Under the pieces are notes generated by a model. It was not told the DNA's origin. It was given only the letters and a program-made list of their open reading frames with translations, and did not search any database. The position numbers and the translations under genes are program-made. Shown one piece after another: positions 60,370-64,000 of a DNA stretch of 64,000 nt (position 1 is its first letter; the number at the start of each line of letters is the position of its first letter). This DNA comes from Carnobacterium pleistocenium FTR1 (GTDB taxonomy: Bacteria > Bacillota > Bacilli > Lactobacillales > Carnobacteriaceae): contig NZ_JQLQ01000002.1 in NCBI RefSeq assembly GCF_000744285.1, forward strand, positions 806,001-870,000, written 5' to 3'.

Positions 60370-61410
60370 ATGAACTATTTATTGCTTGATGTTGCTTTGT
60401 TAGGGGTTATCAGTTTATTTATTACGAATCTATGCATTGTTATTTTTACAGTCATTATTAATCAGAAGTATCGATTAAATGAAAAAAGCTATCAAGAGTC
60501 ATGCAAACAAATACAACCGATCATGGAAGAAAAAATCAATGATCCGAGTCAGCTTGTCGAAAAATTAAATTTTTTTGAAACTAAAAAAGAACGAAAAGTT
60601 GTCTTTGATGTACTTATTAAATATGCTCAAATGCCTGGGACAGCTGGAAATAGTTTGTGGGTACTAGAGCAGCTAGGGTTTTATGATGAATTGATTGTAG
60701 ATGCTTCGAAAAAGTTAACTTTACAGCATATTCAATTTTTTAGTCAACTACGCTTCCATAAAGCGTTCCCTCTATTAATTAAGGGAACAAAAAGTAAAAA
60801 TTTCGAAATCAAGTACAATTCTTTTTATGCTATTTCATCCTTACCTTTATCAGAAAAAGAATTACCAATTTATATCGAAGCTTTGTTAGAGTCAGCTATT
60901 ATGAGTGATCGCATTATTGATATGTTGAATCATCTCCAAATGGATGTTGAAAAAACCCTTCATTTTTTACGTGAAGCTACACTAGATAAAAATAAAATCA
61001 TCTTATTATTAGTTTTAAGAAACCGTTTAAAAAAAGAAGACCCCTTATTGGTAAAGCAACTTTTACCTTACTTAGAAGAATCAAGAGAAGTTCGGATAGC
61101 TACTATTCGTGCACTGGCTACAAGTGAAAATGACTTTTACTTTTCTTTTTTTCAAGAACTATATAAAAAAGAAAGCGATTGGCAAGTGCGGGCAGTACTA
61201 GCAAAAGACCTTCCGTTGTTAAACGCACCTAGTGAACAGGAATTACTAATGGACATGCTAAAAGATGAAAATTGGTGGGTACGCCATAATGCTACAAATA
61301 ATATGAAAAAACGTTATCCAGATAATGTCATGCTTGATCAGAAATATGAGACGTTTGAAACTGCTGATCAATTGACACAATTAAAAATGAAAGGAAGTGG
61401 GACTGAATGA
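60370..61410 (+). CDS. Membrane-anchored HEAT-repeat protein
   Basis: 346 residues. N-terminal membrane helix (about 8-32), then an alpha-solenoid with HEAT-like repeats, clearest at the end (SREVRIATIRALATSEN, SDWQVRAVLAKDLPLL, ENWWVRHNATNNMKKRYP). No enzymatic motif. Co-transcribed between the c-di-GMP enzyme and the glycosyltransferase, whose start it overlaps by 4 bases. Inference: a scaffold or regulatory partner of the glycosyltransferase. CAGGAGAGATAC ribosome site at the chosen ATG. Confidence 0.82.
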   Translation: MNYLLLDVALLGVISLFITNLCIVIFTVIINQKYRLNEKSYQESCKQIQPIMEEKINDPSQLVEKLNFFETKKERKVVFDVLIKYAQMPGTAGNSLWVLEQLGFYDELIVDASKKLTLQHIQFFSQLRFHKAFPLLIKGTKSKNFEIKYNSFYAISSLPLSEKELPIYIEALLESAIMSDRIIDMLNHLQMDVEKTLHFLREATLDKNKIILLLVLRNRLKKEDPLLVKQLLPYLEESREVRIATIRALATSENDFYFSFFQELYKKESDWQVRAVLAKDLPLLNAPSEQELLMDMLKDENWWVRHNATNNMKKRYPDNVMLDQKYETFETADQLTQLKMKGSGTE

Positions 61411-62816
61411 TGCTGATAGAAAATTTCATTTACTACTTTAGTTTGTTTATTTTAGGGTATTCTATTATAGTCACAACCTTGTATCTTATTCTTATCCTTG
61501 TTTCTTGGAAACGATTAAGAGAATTTATTGAAATCATTCAAACAAATATTACAAGTGTCAGTCATTATACTAAACCAATTTCTATTGTTGTACCGGCTTA
61601 TAATGAAGAACAAACAATTGTGGAAAGTGTCCGCTCTTTTTTACAGTTAGACTACCCAGAATTTGAAGTGATCGTCGTTAACGATGGATCAACAGATGAG
61701 ACAATGGCTAAACTGATTCATTTTTTTGATTTATATCCTGTAGAACTAGATAGTGATATAAAGATCGAAACAAACCTTATCAAACAAGCTTATAAATCTC
61801 ATCAAAATTCAGGTTTGATTTTATTAGATAAAGAAAATGGCGGCAAAGCAGATGCATTGAATGCCGGCATAAATGTCTCTTTGTACCCATTGTTTTGTGC
61901 GATCGATGCTGATTGTATCATTGAAAAAGATGCTTTGTTACGGATTGTTTCACCATTTCTTAAATATGAAGAAACGATTGCAGTAGGCGGGATGGTTCGA
62001 ATCGCAAATGGCAGTACTATAAAAAATGGGGAAATCATTCAAACCAAAGTTCCTAAGAAAATGATTGAACGGTTTCAAGTTATTGAATATTTTCGAGCTT
62101 TCTTAACGAGTCGTGTCGGTTGGCAACGATTCAATGCACTAATGATCATTTCAGGAGCATTTGGCCTATTTAAAAAATCTGCTGTATTAGAAGTTGGGGG
62201 ATTTGAACGAACGATTGGGGAAGATATGGAACTTGTTTTAAGATTACATGAAAAGTTCCATCAAAACAGTGAACCTTACCGCATTGATTTTGCTTCAGAT
62301 GCCGTTTGCTGGACACAAGCACCTGACAGTTATAAAGATTTGAAAAGTCAACGGGTGAGGTGGCATAGAGGTCTATTTGATTCTTTGAATAGACATCAAA
62401 AAATGTTGGGTAATCCTAAATACGGGTCTGTTGGTCTAGCTTCAATGCCCTACTTCTTTTTAGTAGAGCTGTTTGGACCGATGATTGAAATGATAGGATA
62501 CATTGTAATGGGACTAGCTATTTATTTAGACATCCTCTCTTCTTATGTCGGTATTATCTTTTTGCTAACCTGTTTGATGGGGATTTTATTTTCTTATTCG
62601 GCTATTCTGTTTGAAGAAATTTCTTATAAACGTTACAGCAATTTGAAAGATATTTTATTGCTATTCATGGTTAGTATTTTAGAGCAGTTCTATTATCGTC
62701 CATTGACGGTATGGTGGAGAGTGACAGCATTTTTTAATTATCGTAAAGGTAGTAAAAAATGGGGAACAATTGAACGGAAAAATTTCGATACAAAAACCGA
62801 AAATAATGAAATATAA
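61407..62816 (+). CDS. Processive family-2 glycosyltransferase (PgaC/HAS-like)
   Basis: 469 residues. N-terminal membrane helix (about 10-33). GT-A domain: VPAYNEE, VVNDGSTDE, metal motif D167-A-D169, catalytic E272-D273 (TIGEDMEL) and Q315-R-V-R-W319. Three or four C-terminal membrane helices (about 345-460) follow. D,D,D,QxxRW is the signature of processive synthases that polymerise and extrude polysaccharide (PgaC, hyaluronan and cellulose synthases). It has no PilZ domain, unlike BcsA, so any c-di-GMP control must act through a partner. Polymer identity unknown. Confidence 0.9.
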   Translation: MMLIENFIYYFSLFILGYSIIVTTLYLILILVSWKRLREFIEIIQTNITSVSHYTKPISIVVPAYNEEQTIVESVRSFLQLDYPEFEVIVVNDGSTDETMAKLIHFFDLYPVELDSDIKIETNLIKQAYKSHQNSGLILLDKENGGKADALNAGINVSLYPLFCAIDADCIIEKDALLRIVSPFLKYEETIAVGGMVRIANGSTIKNGEIIQTKVPKKMIERFQVIEYFRAFLTSRVGWQRFNALMIISGAFGLFKKSAVLEVGGFERTIGEDMELVLRLHEKFHQNSEPYRIDFASDAVCWTQAPDSYKDLKSQRVRWHRGLFDSLNRHQKMLGNPKYGSVGLASMPYFFLVELFGPMIEMIGYIVMGLAIYLDILSSYVGIIFLLTCLMGILFSYSAILFEEISYKRYSNLKDILLLFMVSILEQFYYRPLTVWWRVTAFFNYRKGSKKWGTIERKNFDTKTENNEI

Positions 62817-63468
62817 AATTAAAAAAACGATTATTATTTTAATAGAAATTCAAGAAAAATAGATTTTATTAGTCAGCATAGAAGAGAAAAAGGTATAGCG
62901 GATATGAAATTAAATCAAGCTAAAAAAGAAAATGAAAATCAGATTATTATTTAACTAGTTTTCAAAAAAAACAAACGTTTCATAATCCGCTTACTTTGAA
63001 ATAAATTCTGAAAAGTGACAAAATTTTGACTAAATAAATGATGAATAAAAATAAGCTTAGAAATGCTATCAATCCGCTATTTTTTTTATGTGTTTAGTTA
63101 AAAGTAAAGACGTTATTAAAACTAGTTTGATCATTTTTTAATGATTCTTTAAGAAAACCTTAAATTTTCCTTGGACAACTTTAGAAGAGTTTGTTATTCT
63201 AAAGGTACATAGTAATTATATTAAGCGAATAACCCTACAATTTTTTTAAAATAGCAATTATCATTATAGCTTATTTAAATCATTTCATAAAAAATTGCTT
63301 TGGAGAGGTAATGCTTGCACATAGTTTGTTGTGAATGATTCAGGATAATTATATCCTGAGTCATTTTTTGTACAAATACTTATTAGAAAGCTTAGTTATT
63401 TCTTAATAAGAATTGAGTATACTAAAGATAGAACAAGTAATAAAAAACGTATGATGGAGGATCCTAAA
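62817..63468 (+). promoter_or_regulatory. 650-bp intergenic region with a short terminated transcript
   Basis: 62817-63170 shows nothing definable. A promoter TTGGAC-18-TATTCT with extended -10 TG (63171-63200) is followed by a possible seven-codon ORF at 63311-63334 (MLAHSLL) behind GGAGAGG. Directly after it is a hairpin, AATGATTCAGGATA / TATCCTGAGTCATT, with a T run ending near 63369. A TATACT box at 63418-63423 could be the promoter of the DUF1002 gene. Confidence 0.55.
63333..63369 (+). terminator. Terminator/attenuator upstream of DUF1002 gene
   Basis: A 14-bp stem (one mismatch) with a 3-4 nt loop and TTTTTT. It begins at the stop codon of the seven-codon ORF, 100 bases before the DUF1002 start codon. 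Confidence 0.75.
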
Positions 63469-64000
63469 ATGAATCGATTTAAAAAACTGAGTTTAACAAC
63501 TTTAACTGCAATGAGCTTAATGGGAGCAACTTTAGTTGTCTTGCCACAATCTGCCGGTGCCACAACGGATGGGATCGATACAACGGTTGTTGATGAAAAA
63601 TGGGGAAAACCTACTTTTATCTACGGTGGTGGATTATCAGAAAGTCAAATAACTGAGACAGAAGCGCTATTAGGGATTGAAAATTCTGAGAATGTAGCTG
63701 TCAGTAGCGTTTCAGGACAGGATTTGATTGATTACTTAGGCGAGGGATCTGGAAATACAGCCAGCATGATTTCATCCGTAATGGTACAGAAACAAGATAC
63801 TGGTGAAGGTGTCGATGTCGAAATCGTTAATCCAGAAAATATCAGCCAAATCACACAAGACCAATACGCAAATGCAGCGATTACTGCAGGAGTCAGTGAT
63901 GTAAAAATCGAAGTAGCAAGTGTTAGCAAGGTAACGGGAGAAAGTGCTTTAACTGGAATTTATAAAGCTTTCGACGTTAACGGAGAAGAATTAGACCAAG
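63469..64000 (+). CDS. Secreted DUF1002 protein (YpuA-like), 3' partial
   Basis: The first 177 codons are in the window and run off the right edge. Signal peptide at about 1-31 (basic MNRFKK, hydrophobic core, cleavage after SAGA). The mature part begins TTDGIDTTVVDEKWGKPTFIYGGGLSESQITETEALLG and continues VAVSSVSGQDLIDYLGEGS, the DUF1002/YpuA pattern. Function unknown. Strong GATGGAGGATCC ribosome site. Confidence 0.85.
   Translation, partial: MNRFKKLSLTTLTAMSLMGATLVVLPQSAGATTDGIDTTVVDEKWGKPTFIYGGGLSESQITETEALLGIENSENVAVSSVSGQDLIDYLGEGSGNTASMISSVMVQKQDTGEGVDVEIVNPENISQITQDQYANAAITAGVSDVKIEVASVSKVTGESALTGIYKAFDVNGEELDQ

Overview
The window is AT-rich, low-GC Gram-positive chromosome. Gene content and order (thymidine kinase-prfA-prmC-sua5-glyA-upp-atpBEFHAGDC-murA-mbl, MurT/GatD, LtaS, small competence-type SSB, canonical AGGAGG ribosome binding sites) point to Lactobacillales, most probably Carnobacterium or a close relative. 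The genus is an inference from overall resemblance; there is no rRNA in the window to settle it. I found no tRNA, rRNA, complete insertion sequence, prophage or CRISPR array.

Layout. 1-5.6 kb: end of an ABC exporter, then an MBL-fold hydrolase, a double-VOC protein, a serine hydrolase and ManA. 5.6-6.3 kb: a repeat island. 6.3-8.4 kb: gatD-murT on the minus strand (peptidoglycan amidation). 8.6-14.3 kb: tdk, prfA, prmC, sua5, glyA, upp. 15.1-21.7 kb: the complete F1Fo ATP synthase operon, without atpI. 21.8-25.2 kb: DUF1146, murA, mbl and an EpuA-like small membrane protein (cell wall and cell shape). 25.6-32.2 kb: ssbB, a LysM-3D wall protein, a two-component system, an unusual FtsX-like permease with a Walker-A-less ABC protein, and a membrane diguanylate cyclase. 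32.6-41.9 kb: ltaS (minus), vanZ-like, rlmI-like, ybaK-like, a nucleotidase and BaiN-like flavoprotein (minus), a GlcU-type sugar transporter and an APC permease. 42.4-47.4 kb: a MerR-TipAS regulator with its own 19-bp-spacer promoter, divergent from an ABC ATPase and a giant coiled-coil FtsX permease. 47.4-48.9 kb: a second, larger repeat island. 48.9-50.6 kb: two divergent ArAE/FUSC membrane proteins. 50.8-56.0 kb: the livJHMGF branched-chain amino acid importer with a CBS-ACT protein. 56.3-62.8 kb: a four-gene putative c-di-GMP-linked exopolysaccharide operon. 63.5 kb to the end: start of a secreted DUF1002 protein.

How genes work together. The best regulatory reading is at livJ, where a near-consensus CodY box fills the spacer between -35 and -10, as expected for amino-acid-controlled repression. 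The most system-like locus is 56.3-62.8 kb: an anchored extracellular glycosidase-like protein with a CBM9-like tail, a PAS-GGDEF-HD-GYP enzyme that could both make and degrade c-di-GMP, a membrane-anchored HEAT-repeat protein and a processive family-2 glycosyltransferase, nearly all overlapping or tightly spaced. No PilZ domain is recognisable, so the effector is unknown; I propose the HEAT protein as a candidate.

The most striking structure outside genes is in the repeats. A 118-bp family keeps its head and tail constant while the stems swap sequence with pairing maintained (TTCGAC/GTCGAA, GAGACCC/GGGTCTC, ACTTCCC/GGGAAGT). Three separate tandem arrays of 51-52-bp hairpin units (6.0, 42.1 and 48.0 kb) likewise have different stems in the same layout. 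A third, long inverted-repeat element is present in full or in part at 32.3, 37.5 and 48.5 kb. These look like non-coding structured or mobile repeat families.
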